Origin: Vreelandella salicampi
GTDB taxonomy: Bacteria > Pseudomonadota > Gammaproteobacteria > Pseudomonadales > Halomonadaceae
NCBI RefSeq assembly: GCF_013415105.1
Contig: NZ_JACCDF010000002.1
Span: 372,001-436,000, forward strand
DNA length: 64,000 nucleotides
Direction: 5' to 3'
The translations under genes and the position numbers were made by a program. Positions 25,270-34,992 of the stretch are shown piece by piece. Positions within the stretch are counted from its first letter, which is position 1, and each line of letters begins with the position of its first letter. The notes under the pieces were generated by a model, which saw only the letters and a program-made list of their open reading frames with translations, was not told the DNA's origin and did not search any database.

Positions 25270-26622
25270 ATGCCCGAGACACCTTCCGAACGCGCATTGG
25301 CGGAGGAAAACCGGCGGCTACGGCGTATCTGCCATGCATTGATGGAGCGGGTGGAATCGGGAGGCGCCGCTAACGGCGCGCCTTATGCTGCCTTCGAACA
25401 TGCCGTGTTGCTGGCGGAGCAAGTACGCGAGCGCACGGAAGCCTTGCATCGCACTCTGGATGAATTGGGCCAGGCTAATTCACAGCTTCACGAAGCTAAG
25501 GCGGATGCCGAGGCTGCTAACCTTTCCAAGACCAAGTTTCTTGCCGCTGTCACGCATGATCTTTTGCAACCGCTGAATGCGGCAAGGTTATTTGCCAGTG
25601 CCCTGGAAGAACACCGCTTACCCCAGGATTCGGCGCTACTCGTGGGGCATATCGGCCGTTCGCTCAAAGATGTCGAAGCGTTGTTGGGCACCTTGGTAGA
25701 TATGTCGCGCCTGGATGCGGGGATTCTCAAGGCGGATATTGCTCCCTTTCAGATCAATGGGTTACTTGATGCATTGGCCGAGGAGTACCGTCAGGTAGCG
25801 GGGGTGCGTGGCTTGACGTTGCACTACGTTCCTTCAAGCGTGGTCGTGTCTTCCGACTTTACCTTGCTGGCCCGGGTGATTCGCAACTTCCTCAGTAATG
25901 CCGTGCGTTATACCGAGCAGGGCCACCTGCTGTTGGGGTGTCGGCGGCGTCCTGATGGGCTTGACATCATGGTGGGAGATACCGGCCCCGGTATCCCTGA
26001 GCTTCAGCAAGAAGCGATTTTTCTGGAGTTTCGTCGCGCTCAACCGAACCATGAATCGCATAGCCGCGGGCTAGGCTTGGGGTTAGCTATCGTGGACCGC
26101 ATCAGCACGATCCTTGATCATTCGGTTTTATTGAAATCGCTCCCAGGGCGCGGGGCGCTTTTCTCCATTAAAGTTCCTTATGGTCAACTTACAAAGCGCT
26201 CGTCGGAGCTCACAGTGGAGGCCGCTCAGGTCGGGCAGGGGCCGTTGCAGGGGGCGGTGGTCTGGGTGATCGACGACGATCCGGCGATCCTCGAAGGGAT
26301 GCAGGCGCTACTAAGAGGCTGGGGGTGCCGTGTGCGAACCGCTGCGTCGCTAAGCGCATTGGAGGCGGCGAGTGATGGTGAAGAACCGGCCGTGCTATTG
26401 GTCGACTATCATCTGGGCGATGCAGGAGAGGATGGGGTGGCGCTTGCCTTGCGTCTGAGGCGGTGTTATCCCGCCTTGCCGGTGGTGGTGATCACGGCAA
26501 ATCATGATGCCGAGCTTAAACGCTATGCGCGGGAGTTAGACATGAACTGCTTGCTCAAGCCATTGAAACCGTTGCGGCTGCGTATGCTGCTAACGAGCCT
26601 ATTGGAAGAGCGCGCCACCTAG
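25270..26622 (+). CDS. Hybrid histidine kinase with C-terminal receiver, NahK/ErcS-prime type
   Basis: A 450-residue protein starting at ATG 25270 (MPETPSERALAEENRRLRR), 10 bases after the FIST gene. An N-terminal coiled coil (about 5-100) replaces any membrane or PAS domain. HisKA has His in AAVTHDLLQPLNAARLF, HATPase has NFLSNAVRYT, DTGPGIPE and GLGLGLAIV, and a receiver (about 330-445) has Asp in LLVDYHLGDAGEDG. The order and motif DLLQPLNAARLF are those of the NahK/ErcS-prime kinases which take part in alcohol oxidation and biofilm regulation in Pseudomonas. The FIST protein may be its sensor. Confidence 0.88.
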   Translation: MPETPSERALAEENRRLRRICHALMERVESGGAANGAPYAAFEHAVLLAEQVRERTEALHRTLDELGQANSQLHEAKADAEAANLSKTKFLAAVTHDLLQPLNAARLFASALEEHRLPQDSALLVGHIGRSLKDVEALLGTLVDMSRLDAGILKADIAPFQINGLLDALAEEYRQVAGVRGLTLHYVPSSVVVSSDFTLLARVIRNFLSNAVRYTEQGHLLLGCRRRPDGLDIMVGDTGPGIPELQQEAIFLEFRRAQPNHESHSRGLGLGLAIVDRISTILDHSVLLKSLPGRGALFSIKVPYGQLTKRSSELTVEAAQVGQGPLQGAVVWVIDDDPAILEGMQALLRGWGCRVRTAASLSALEAASDGEEPAVLLVDYHLGDAGEDGVALALRLRRCYPALPVVVITANHDAELKRYARELDMNCLLKPLKPLRLRMLLTSLLEERAT

Positions 26623-26636
26623 CGTTTCTCTCGGCT

Positions 26637-27347
26637 TTATTCCTCCCCGGGGTTTTGACGGCTGCCTTCATCCTGGCGACGCTGCCGGATGTAGCCGTTG
26701 AGATCCGCTTCGGCCGCCATGACAATTGCCTGAACCCGGCTGGCGGCGTCGAGTTTACGCAAGATTGCGGAGACATGCGTTTTGACGGTGGTCTCGGCAA
26801 TGTTCAATTCACGTGCAATCAGCTTGTTGGAGATACCGGTCGTCATGCAGCTGAGTACATCCAGCTGCTTGGCGGTAAGGTAGGTCAAGCGCTGGCGTAA
26901 CTGGGTATCGGGTGACGTTACGGCTGGCTCGGATGGCGTCTCGGGTGGTTGGCGCATGATATCCGGCGGCAAATAGACTTGGCCTGCGAGTATTTGATCG
27001 ATTGCCGCGAGCAATTCCTGGCGTGGCGTAGATTTTGGAATATACCCCACGGCCCCCAAGGTGATGGCATCCAGTACCAGCCGGCGCTCTTGCTGGGCGG
27101 AAACGATGGCCACCGCCAAACCGGGAAACCGCTGACGAAGGGTCTCTAAGCCGCTCAGGCCTTCGGCATCGGGAAGGCCGAGATCCAGAAGCAGCAAGTC
27201 CAACTCCTGATTTTCCTCAGCCAGCACCAGTGTCTGGGAAAGACTCGCGGCTTCCAGCAAGGTACTACCGGGTAACCCGGTGGTTATCACCGCGCTTATC
27301 GCATCTCGAAACAGCGGATGGTCATCCGCCACCATTAGGGTATACAT
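26637..27347 (-). CDS. LuxR/NarL-type response regulator, AgmR/ErdR-like
   Basis: A 236-residue regulator: receiver (1-120; Asp8/Asp9 in VADDHPLF, phospho-acceptor in LLLLDLGLPDAEG, Lys in IPKSTPRQE) and a LuxR-type HTH (about 155-215; LTAKQLDVLSCMTTGISNKLIARELNIAETTVKTHVSAILRKL). It is convergent with the hybrid kinase and divergent from the aldehyde dehydrogenase, so it likely activates the dehydrogenase genes on phosphorylation by the neighbouring kinase. Similar regulators (AgmR, ErdR, EraR) drive ethanol oxidation genes in pseudomonads; assignment to that exact group is inferred from context. Confidence 0.87.
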   Translation of the reverse strand: MYTLMVADDHPLFRDAISAVITTGLPGSTLLEAASLSQTLVLAEENQELDLLLLDLGLPDAEGLSGLETLRQRFPGLAVAIVSAQQERRLVLDAITLGAVGYIPKSTPRQELLAAIDQILAGQVYLPPDIMRQPPETPSEPAVTSPDTQLRQRLTYLTAKQLDVLSCMTTGISNKLIARELNIAETTVKTHVSAILRKLDAASRVQAIVMAAEADLNGYIRQRRQDEGSRQNPGEE

Positions 27348-27350
27348 GCT

Positions 27351-27393
27351 TACCTCCTACCAAGGAATGAGGGTATTTCCTCCTATTGAGGTA
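27351..27393. promoter_or_regulatory. Inverted repeat in the regulator/aldehyde dehydrogenase divergent region
   Basis: TACCTC (27351-27356) and GAGGTA (27388-27393) form an inverted pair, with a second nested pair GGAA/TTCC between them. Placement directly upstream of both the LuxR-type regulator and the aldehyde dehydrogenase suggests a binding site for that regulator, but the arms are short. Confidence 0.25.
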
Positions 27394-27467
27394 TATCGCC
27401 GCGCGCTTATCTAACCAACACTGGTGTGGCACCTCATCCAATAATGATAATACTTAGGAGCATTACC

Positions 27468-28988
27468 ATGATCTATACCAATCCCGGTCAATCCGGTTCC
27501 GTCGTATCGTTCGAAAAGCGCTACGGTAACTATATCGGGGGCGAATTCGTCGCGCCGGTAAAAGGCCAGTATTTCGATAATATCAGCCCCGTTAACGGTG
27601 ACGTATTTTGTGAGATCCCCCGTTCCAGTGCCGAAGATATCGATAAAGCACTGGACGCGGCACATCAAGCCGCACCTGCCTGGGGCAAGACCTCCGCTGG
27701 GGAGCGCAGCAATATTCTGCTCAAGATTGCTGATCGTATGGAGCAGAACCTGGAAATGCTCGCCGTGGCGGAAACCTGGGACAACGGCAAGGCGGTTCGA
27801 GAAACCCTCAATGCTGACCTGCCCCTGGCGGTCGACCATTTCCGCTACTTTGCCGGTTGTATCCGCGCTCAGGAAGGGACCGCGGCAGATATCGATGCCA
27901 ATACCGTGGCCTACCATTTCCACGAGCCGTTGGGCGTCGTGGGGCAGATCATTCCCTGGAACTTCCCCATCCTGATGGCGGTATGGAAGCTCGCGCCAGC
28001 GCTTGCCGCCGGTAACTGCGTGGTACTCAAGCCCGCCGAGCAAACCCCGGCGTCGATCCTAAAGCTGGCCGAGCTGGTGGGCGATCTTTTGCCACCTGGC
28101 GTGCTCAATATCGTCAACGGCTTTGGCGCTGAGGCTGGGCAGGCGCTGGCCTCCAACAAGCGTATCGCCAAAATCGCCTTCACCGGCTCCACCCCGGTGG
28201 GCTCGCACATTCTCAAGTGCGCCGCTGAGAACATCATACCCTCTACCGTGGAGCTGGGCGGCAAATCACCCAATATTTACTTCGCCGACATCATGAATGC
28301 CGAGCCACAGTTCATCGACAAAGCGGTGGAGGGGTTGGTGCTGGCGTTCTTCAACCAGGGTGAAGTATGCACCTGCCCTTCGCGGGCACTGATTCAGGAG
28401 TCGATGTACGACGACTTCATGGCTAAGGTGATCGAGCGCACCCAGACGATCAAGCGCGGCAACCCGCTGGATACTGATGTTCAGGTGGGCGCTCAGGCCT
28501 CCCAAGAGCAGTTCGACAAGATCATGTCCTACATGGATATCGCCCGTGAAGAGGGTGCCGAGTTCCTCGCGGGGGGCGATAAGGAAACCTTGGATGACTC
28601 GATCAATAACGGTTACTACATCCAGCCGACGTTGCTCAAGGGTAACAACAAGATGCGGGTGTTCCAGGAAGAGATCTTCGGCCCGGTCGTAGCGGTCACC
28701 ACGTTCAAGGACGAAGAAGAAGCGTTGGCGATTGCCAACGATACCGAGTTCGGCCTGGGCGCCGGGGTGTGGAGCCGCGATATGAATGTGGCCTTCCGTA
28801 TGGGACGTGGCATTCAGGCAGGGCGTGTCTGGACCAACTGCTACCACCAGTACCCAGCGCATGCGGCATTCGGGGGCTACAAGAAATCCGGCGTAGGCCG
28901 CGAAACCCACAAAGTGGCGCTTGAACATTACCAGCAGACCAAGAATCTGCTGGTCAGCTACGACATCAATCCGCTCGGCTTTTTCTAA
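27468..28988 (+). CDS. NAD(P)+-dependent aldehyde dehydrogenase (ExaC/AldB-like)
   Basis: A 506-residue enzyme starting at ATG 27468 after TTAGGAG; the frame open to 27426 lacks conservation. It shows the ALDH landmarks: oxyanion Asn in [17 protein letters not shown], catalytic Glu in ELGGKSPNI, the [11 protein letters not shown]-binding turn and catalytic Cys in [11 protein letters not shown]. The double-Cys CTC and the [21 protein letters not shown] end match acetaldehyde/long-chain aldehyde dehydrogenases of the AldB/ExaC group (506 residues in that group). Oxidises acetaldehyde or similar to acid. Followed by an alcohol dehydrogenase gene, forming an alcohol-to-acid pathway. Confidence 0.93.
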   Translation: MIYTNPGQSGSVVSFEKRYGNYIGGEFVAPVKGQYFDNISPVNGDVFCEIPRSSAEDIDKALDAAHQAAPAWGKTSAGERSNILLKIADRMEQNLEMLAVAETWDNGKAVRETLNADLPLAVDHFRYFAGCIRAQEGTAADIDANTVAYHFHEPLGVVGQIIPWNFPILMAVWKLAPALAAGNCVVLKPAEQTPASILKLAELVGDLLPPGVLNIVNGFGAEAGQALASNKRIAKIAFTGSTPVGSHILKCAAENIIPSTVELGGKSPNIYFADIMNAEPQFIDKAVEGLVLAFFNQGEVCTCPSRALIQESMYDDFMAKVIERTQTIKRGNPLDTDVQVGAQASQEQFDKIMSYMDIAREEGAEFLAGGDKETLDDSINNGYYIQPTLLKGNNKMRVFQEEIFGPVVAVTTFKDEEEALAIANDTEFGLGAGVWSRDMNVAFRMGRGIQAGRVWTNCYHQYPAHAAFGGYKKSGVGRETHKVALEHYQQTKNLLVSYDINPLGFF

Positions 28989-29039
28989 GAGCCATTTTTC
29001 AGCCCTATTGTCCAGGGTCACTTTTCCATGACCATACCT

Positions 29040-29064
29040 CCGCTCAGGCCCAGTGCCTGAGCGG
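29040..29064 (+). repeat. Strong hairpin between the aldehyde and alcohol dehydrogenase genes
   Basis: CCGCTCAGGC (29040-29049), loop CCAGT, GCCTGAGCGG (29055-29064): a perfect ten-pair GC-rich stem. It is not directly followed by a T run (only AATTTT some 12 bases on), so it may be a weak terminator, an mRNA-stabilising element or a processing site that uncouples expression of the two genes. Confidence 0.6.
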
Positions 29065-29146
29065 AACTTCGCGAATTTTACCCCTGATACCCTCGACAAG
29101 AGCAGTGCCCACACTGCCTAACTCTTAGAATTTGGAGAAACTCAGC

Positions 29147-30175
29147 ATGGATAAAACAATGAAAGCCGCTGTGGTACGCCAGTTCGGTCAACCATTAGCA
29201 ATGGAAGAAGTCGACGTTCCTCGCCCACAGCGCGGTGAGGTCTTGATGAAAGTCGCAGCCTCTGGGGTGTGTCATACCGACCTTCACGCCGCCCATGGCG
29301 ATTGGCCGGTAAAACCGGAACCACCCTTTATTCCCGGCCATGAAGGGGTCGGGCACGTGGTAGCAGTAGGTGAAGGTGTTAATCACCTGAAGGAAGGCGA
29401 CCGTATCGGGGTGCCTTGGTTGTATTCGGCCTGTGGCTATTGCGAGCATTGCCTGGGTGGATGGGAAACGCTGTGTGAGTCGCAGCAGAACACCGGCTAT
29501 TCGGTCAACGGTGGCTTTGCCGATTACACCTTGGCCGATGCGGGTTATGTAGGCCGGCTTCCGGATGAAGTGGATTTCATGGAAATCGCCCCGGTGCTGT
29601 GTGCGGGGGTCACGGTCTACAAAGGACTGAAAATGACCGACACCCGCCCTGGCCAGTGGGTGGTGATTTCCGGGATTGGTGGGCTTGGCCACATGGCCGT
29701 GCAATACGCCAAAGCCATGGGGTTGAACGTGGCAGCGGTGGATATCGACGACGGCAAGCTGGCTTTGGCTGAGCGTCTGGGTGCCACGGTGACCGTCAAC
29801 GCCATGAAGACCGATCCCGCAGCGTATCTTAAGAAGCATATTGGCGGTGCGCATGGTGCACTAGTGACTGCGGTATCGCCAAAGGCCTTCGATCAAGCAC
29901 AGAACATGCTGCGTCGCGGCGGTACACTGGTGCTTAATGGCTTGCCGCCGGGTGACTTCCCCCTGCCGATCTTCAATACGGTACTTAATGGTATTACGGT
30001 GCGTGGCTCTATCGTCGGTACACGCATGGACCTTCAGGAAGCGCTCGATTTTGCCGGGGAAGGCAAAGTCAAGGCAACGATTGCCACCGACAAACTGGAA
30101 AACATCAATGACATTTTCCAGCGAATGATCGATGGCAAGATAGAAGGCCGCATCGTGCTGGATATGACTCACTGA
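29147..30175 (+). CDS. adhP: Zinc-dependent alcohol dehydrogenase (AdhP type)
   Basis: A 342-residue medium-chain dehydrogenase starting at ATG 29147 after TTTGGAG. Catalytic zinc ligands: Cys in [16 protein letters not shown], His in PGHEGVGHV, and the later Cys in VLCAGVTVY. Structural zinc: four Cys in [15 protein letters not shown]. Nucleotide site [18 protein letters not shown] with a following acidic VDIDDGKL, indicating NAD+. It oxidises ethanol and small primary alcohols, or reduces aldehydes. It follows the aldehyde dehydrogenase on the same strand and is closed by a terminator. Confidence 0.93.
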   Translation: MDKTMKAAVVRQFGQPLAMEEVDVPRPQRGEVLMKVAASGVCHTDLHAAHGDWPVKPEPPFIPGHEGVGHVVAVGEGVNHLKEGDRIGVPWLYSACGYCEHCLGGWETLCESQQNTGYSVNGGFADYTLADAGYVGRLPDEVDFMEIAPVLCAGVTVYKGLKMTDTRPGQWVVISGIGGLGHMAVQYAKAMGLNVAAVDIDDGKLALAERLGATVTVNAMKTDPAAYLKKHIGGAHGALVTAVSPKAFDQAQNMLRRGGTLVLNGLPPGDFPLPIFNTVLNGITVRGSIVGTRMDLQEALDFAGEGKVKATIATDKLENINDIFQRMIDGKIEGRIVLDMTH

Positions 30176-30210
30176 TCGTAGGCTGCTGGTTTTTTTGGTA
30201 CTTCCACGTA

Positions 30211-30241
30211 AAGCCTCGCCTCGAAAGGGCGAGGCTTTTTG
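30211..30241 (+). terminator. Rho-independent terminator after adhP
   Basis: Stem AAGCCTCGCC (30211-30220) pairs with GGCGAGGCTT (30228-30237), loop TCGAAAG, then a T run. It ends the aldehyde/alcohol dehydrogenase transcript just before the convergent znuA gene. Confidence 0.85.
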
Positions 30242-30273
30242 CTGATTGTCGCTACCTTGACGTCATACAGGCC

Positions 30274-31350
<1,077 letters not shown>

Positions 31351-31426
31351 TAAGGTTGTCCTCATCATCAAATATGACTTTTCTCGGTTCGACCATCGGC
31401 ATAGACATTCGCCTAGCCTTTAGCAA

Positions 31427-31440
31427 TATGTTATAACATA
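31427..31440. promoter_or_regulatory. Zur-like operator between znuA and znuCB
   Basis: TATGTTATAACATA is a perfect 14-base palindrome which matches the core of known gammaproteobacterial Zur boxes (ATGTTATAACAT-type). It sits between divergent znuA and znuC, the canonical place for zinc-dependent repression by Zur. The zur gene itself is not in this window. Confidence 0.75.
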
Positions 31441-31468
31441 ACAAATGCAGAAAAGACGACCTTCAATT

Positions 31469-32212
31469 ATGCGGTTTAATCAGCCTCCTGATCGCGATGC
31501 GATTCTGAACGTTCGCCACTTGAACGTGCGCTTCGGCGGACAGCATATTCTCGAGAACATCAATCTCGATTTGTATCGAGAGCAGGTGGTAACCCTGATT
31601 GGCCCCAATGGCTCGGGGAAATCCACACTGGTGAAAACGCTGATCGGTGCGGTAACGCCCACCTCGGGCCAGGTGACCATCGCCCCGCAGCAGCGTATTG
31701 GCTATGTGCCCCAGCGGCTCCACTTAGATCCCACCCTGCCCATGACGGTCAAACGTTTTATCAACCTGCCCCGTCGCCACCCCCATTACACTGTGCAAAA
31801 GGCGTTGGAAGATGCCGGTGCCGAGGCTTTGATCAAGGCGGCAATGAGCGAGCTGTCGGGGGGCCAGTTCCAACGCGTGCTGTTAGCCCGGGCGCTGCTG
31901 ACAAGGCCTGACATTCTGATTCTCGATGAAGCGACACAAGGGCTTGACCACCGGGGCACCGCAGAATTCTACCAGCATATCGAAAGCGTGCGCCGCAGCT
32001 ACGGCTGCGCTGTATTGATGGTCAGTCACGACCTCCACGTCGTGATGCGTACCGCCGATCATGTGCTGTGCCTGAATCGCGTTATCTGTTGCGAGGGCAA
32101 ACCCGAACAGGTGGCCTCATCGCCGGACTATCAGGCGCTGTTTGGCGATCAGACCGCCCAGACCTTAGCCCTCTACCGCCATCAGCACGAGGAGGCTGCC
32201 AATGCTGGATGA
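31469..32212 (+). CDS. znuC: Zinc ABC transporter ATP-binding protein ZnuC
   Basis: A 247-residue ATPase if started at ATG 31469; an ATG at 31445 would add eight residues but lies only five bases after the Zur-like palindrome. Walker A GPNGSGKST, signature ELSGGQFQRVLLARAL, Walker B ILILDEATQGLD and switch His in MVSHDLHVV are present. The Cys-containing C-terminus (VLCLNRVICCEGKPEQV) is typical of ZnuC. Stop overlaps the znuB start by 11 bases. Energises high-affinity zinc uptake. Confidence 0.94.
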   Translation: MRFNQPPDRDAILNVRHLNVRFGGQHILENINLDLYREQVVTLIGPNGSGKSTLVKTLIGAVTPTSGQVTIAPQQRIGYVPQRLHLDPTLPMTVKRFINLPRRHPHYTVQKALEDAGAEALIKAAMSELSGGQFQRVLLARALLTRPDILILDEATQGLDHRGTAEFYQHIESVRRSYGCAVLMVSHDLHVVMRTADHVLCLNRVICCEGKPEQVASSPDYQALFGDQTAQTLALYRHQHEEAANAG

Positions 32213-33035
32213 TTTTATGTGGCGGGCGATGATCGCCGGTGTATTAGTGGCCATGGCCGCCGCCCCGTTGGGATGCTTCGTGGTGTGGCGGCGTATGGCC
32301 TACTTCGGCGATGCGACCGCCCACGCCGCCATTCTGGGGGTGGCGTTAGCGCTGCTATTGAACGTCTCTATCTTCTTAGGCGTGCTGACGGTTGCCTTGG
32401 TGATGGCGAGCTGTGTGTCAATGCTCAGTGGGCGGGGCTATGCCATGGATACCCTGCTCGGGGTAATGGCGCACTCGGCCCTGGCCATCGGCCTGGTGGC
32501 GGTGTCGTTTCTTTCCGGGGTGCGCATCGACCTAAACGCCTATTTGTTTGGCGATATTCTGGCCGTCGGCAAAACCGATATCTGGATCATCGGCGGCGGC
32601 GTGGCGCTGGTGCTGGCGCTGCTTTTCTGGCGCTGGTCATCGTTATTGACCGCCACGTTAAGCGACGAGCTTGCCTATGCCAGCGGCATTCAGCCCCGGC
32701 GCGAACAGCTGGTGCTCACCTTGGCGCTCGCGGTGGTCGTCGCCGTGGCGCTGAAAGTGGTGGGCGTGCTGCTGATAGCCGCCTTGTTGATCATCCCGGC
32801 GGCCACCGCCCGGCCTTTTTGCCGCACGCCGGAAATTATGGCGATTCTGGCCGCCGGTATTGCCATGCTGGCGGTAACGGCAGGGCTTAGAACCGCTTAT
32901 GTGATGGACACTCCGACCGGCCCGACGATTGTCACCCTGGCCGCGGTGCTGTTCACCCTGGCGACGGTTGTGACGCAATGCTTTCGTTTCTTTCGTCAGC
33001 GCATCCAGCCCGCGTTCTTTCATTCAGGTAAATAG
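32202..33035 (+). CDS. znuB: Zinc ABC transporter permease ZnuB
   Basis: A 277-residue inner-membrane protein with about eight helices. It has the ABC-3 family features MAAAPLGCFVVWRRMAYFGDATAHAAILGVAL, then a central SYLFGDILAV-like segment (NAYLFGDILAVGKTDI), and a C-terminal ALLIIPAATARPFC loop. Coupled to znuC by an 11-base overlap. Forms the zinc channel of ZnuABC. Confidence 0.94.
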   Translation: MLDDFMWRAMIAGVLVAMAAAPLGCFVVWRRMAYFGDATAHAAILGVALALLLNVSIFLGVLTVALVMASCVSMLSGRGYAMDTLLGVMAHSALAIGLVAVSFLSGVRIDLNAYLFGDILAVGKTDIWIIGGGVALVLALLFWRWSSLLTATLSDELAYASGIQPRREQLVLTLALAVVVAVALKVVGVLLIAALLIIPAATARPFCRTPEIMAILAAGIAMLAVTAGLRTAYVMDTPTGPTIVTLAAVLFTLATVVTQCFRFFRQRIQPAFFHSGK

Positions 33036-33086
33036 CGCGGTGGAGGCAAGGGCCGCATCCTTTTGCCGTTTGGCCACTGATACCCC

Positions 33087-33100
33087 GTTAGTTTATTAAC
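33087..33100 (+). promoter_or_regulatory. Possible weak Zur-like site before the DUF1826 gene
   Basis: GTTAGTTTATTAAC has inverted GTTA/TAAC arms and resembles the znu box loosely. It is 20 bases before the DUF1826 start. Co-regulation with znu is plausible because DUF1826, COG0523 and folE2 genes commonly belong to Zur regulons. Confidence 0.3.
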
Positions 33101-33119
33101 ATCGCTTATGGAGTCATTG

Positions 33120-33782
33120 ATGTCTTCGCTTATGCCTTCAATATCCGCCGCGCAGTCGACGTTGCCAGACCATGCCGCCGGTGATCACGACATTAGCGTG
33201 TTGCCGCGCATCTTTGAAGACGCTATCAATATTGCGATCTTCCAGCGCCCGCTGCCCGCCGATATTGCCTTTAGCGCCCAGGCGCAATGCCAAACGGATC
33301 GCGCCTGGCAATATAGCTGGCTTGGTCATCCCGATGAAAGCTTCGTCGCCGATTTGCGTCGTCACCTTCCCGACCCGCAGGCGGCGTCCCCGCTGATGGA
33401 GGATATGGCGACGATTGCTGAAGCCATCGCCTTCCTGTTTGACACCCAGACCGTCGGCATTCGCCTGCGCCTGCTCACTAGCGCCATGTGCCCGCGTTTT
33501 CACTGCGATAACCTCCCCGTGCGCATGGTGACCAGCTATGTCGGCCCGGGCAGCGAATGGCTGCCCGAGCACGCCATTAACCGCGAAGGCCTGGGCGCGC
33601 CGCACCCTGATCGCCCCGACATCGTGACGGACACCCGCGCTATTCAACGCCTTTCGCCGGGCGATATAGCGTTAATCAAAGGCAGTGGCTGGGTAGGCTG
33701 CGAAGAGCGGGGTTTGGTGCATAGAAGCCCTGCGCTTGAAAGCGGTAGCAAGCGCTTGCTGATGAGTATTGATCCGGCCTAG
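33120..33782 (+). CDS. DUF1826 domain protein
   Basis: A 220-residue soluble protein from ATG 33120, which has GGAG seven bases ahead; the frame also has an earlier ATG at 33108. It contains the DUF1826 hallmarks: CPRFHCDNLPVRMVTSYVGPGSEWL in the middle and a DIALIKGSGW-x-G segment before VHRSP near the end. The conserved Cys/His (CPRFHCD) resemble metal-binding positions of a cupin-like fold. The family is of unknown function but is often placed with zinc-homeostasis genes, as here between znuB and a COG0523 GTPase. Confidence 0.8.
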   Translation: MSSLMPSISAAQSTLPDHAAGDHDISVLPRIFEDAINIAIFQRPLPADIAFSAQAQCQTDRAWQYSWLGHPDESFVADLRRHLPDPQAASPLMEDMATIAEAIAFLFDTQTVGIRLRLLTSAMCPRFHCDNLPVRMVTSYVGPGSEWLPEHAINREGLGAPHPDRPDIVTDTRAIQRLSPGDIALIKGSGWVGCEERGLVHRSPALESGSKRLLMSIDPA

Positions 33783-33876
33783 TTATAGCTATCACGAGCA
33801 CTGGAAACGATCTCCGACCAGTGTACCTATGTCTTGATCAGATCAATATCGCAACGCCCGCTGGGAGTAAGTCGTT

Positions 33877-34992
33877 ATGCAAGCGCCATCTTTAATCCCG
33901 ATCAATGTACTGACTGGGTTCCTCGGCAGCGGCAAAGCCACGCTACTCAACCGCTGGGTTCACCAAACTTCCATGACCAATACCCTGGTGGTCATCAACG
34001 AGTTCGGCGCCATTGGCTTGGACCACCAGCTGATTACCCAAAGCGATGAGCAGGCGGTGATCGAAATGAGTAGCGGCTGCTTATGCTGCACGCTACGGGG
34101 CGACCTTAGCCGCACCCTGCAACAAGCACTGGAGGATCTGGAGGCCCAGGGCAAAGCCCTGCCAGCCCGAGTGGTGATTGAGACCACTGGGCTCGCGGCA
34201 CCCACGTCGTTGTTGCGACTGTTGATGACCGATCACTGGCTGGCACACCGCTTTAAGCTGGACAGCGTGGTGTGCTGCGTCGATGCGGCGAATGGCATGG
34301 CCACCCTGGACGCCCATCAGGAGCCACAACAGCAGGTCGCGGTGGCTGAAAAGCTATTAATCACCAAAACCGACCTGGCAAGCGAAGAGGTGGTGTCCCA
34401 GTTGGCGAATCGGCTGGCCAAGCTCAACCCGGCGGCTGAGCAGTGGCAGGTGATCAACGGGGGACTTTCGGTGGACTTGTTAGTGGGGGCAGGGCTGGCC
34501 CGCCATGCCCCTTATGCCGACGCGGGCAACGACGCTCACAAGGACTCCCAGGAGTATCAGGTCGAGAAGTGGCTCAAAGCCGGCAGTTACGCCGTGCATC
34601 AAGCAGCTCCGTTAACGCCCAGGCTGCTCACCGGCGCGCCGCTCGGTTCTTATCAGCCCGAAGGCACCCCCCACAGCGACAACATTAAGTCGTTCTGTTT
34701 TAGTGTTAACGAGCTTATTGAGCCTGAGGTGCTGGAGAATTGGCTGGATATTTTGATGTCGCTAATGGGCGATAAAATGCTGCGTATTAAAGCCATCGTC
34801 CATCTTACTAACCGGGATACGCCTCTCGCACTGCATGGCGTGCAACATATTTTTCATCCACCCGCGCCGTTGCCCAAGAACAGTGTGGGAGACCGTGTAT
34901 CTCGCTTTGTATTTATTACCCAAAACGTGACGCCGGAAACGGTGGCTGAGTTGTACCGCTTTTTTCACACATCCCAAGAGGTGGCCCAATGA
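33877..34992 (+). CDS. COG0523 (CobW/ZigA/ZagA-like) GTPase, putative zinc metallochaperone, with altered P loop
   Basis: A 371-residue protein: G domain (1-200) with P loop GFLGSGKATLL, zinc-binding CxCC in SSGCLCCTLRGDL, switch ETTGLAAP and specificity motif TKTD, then a CobW C-terminal domain (about 225-365) ending with HGVQHIFHPP. Such GTPases deliver zinc to client enzymes in zinc starvation. In the P loop the residue after Lys, normally Thr/Ser and a ligand of magnesium, is Ala (GCC), followed by Thr. Other motifs are intact. It overlaps folE2 by four bases and sits in the zinc island. Confidence 0.9.
   Translation: MQAPSLIPINVLTGFLGSGKATLLNRWVHQTSMTNTLVVINEFGAIGLDHQLITQSDEQAVIEMSSGCLCCTLRGDLSRTLQQALEDLEAQGKALPARVVIETTGLAAPTSLLRLLMTDHWLAHRFKLDSVVCCVDAANGMATLDAHQEPQQQVAVAEKLLITKTDLASEEVVSQLANRLAKLNPAAEQWQVINGGLSVDLLVGAGLARHAPYADAGNDAHKDSQEYQVEKWLKAGSYAVHQAAPLTPRLLTGAPLGSYQPEGTPHSDNIKSFCFSVNELIEPEVLENWLDILMSLMGDKMLRIKAIVHLTNRDTPLALHGVQHIFHPPAPLPKNSVGDRVSRFVFITQNVTPETVAELYRFFHTSQEVAQ

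Noticed and set aside
27421..27460. Possible sigma-54 promoter (TGGCAC) before the aldehyde dehydrogenase
   Set aside because: The -24-like TGGCAC has no GC element at the required distance, the position reading CCAAT; no enhancer-binding activator is encoded nearby.
28266..29854. Long minus-strand frames (282 and 219 codons) across the aldehyde and alcohol dehydrogenase genes
   Set aside because: They are antisense shadows of two strongly conserved enzymes in GC-rich DNA and show no domain.
32219..32890. A 223-codon second plus-strand frame inside znuB
   Set aside because: An Arg/Gly/Ala-rich shadow of znuB; znuB itself has the proper membrane helices and is coupled to znuC.
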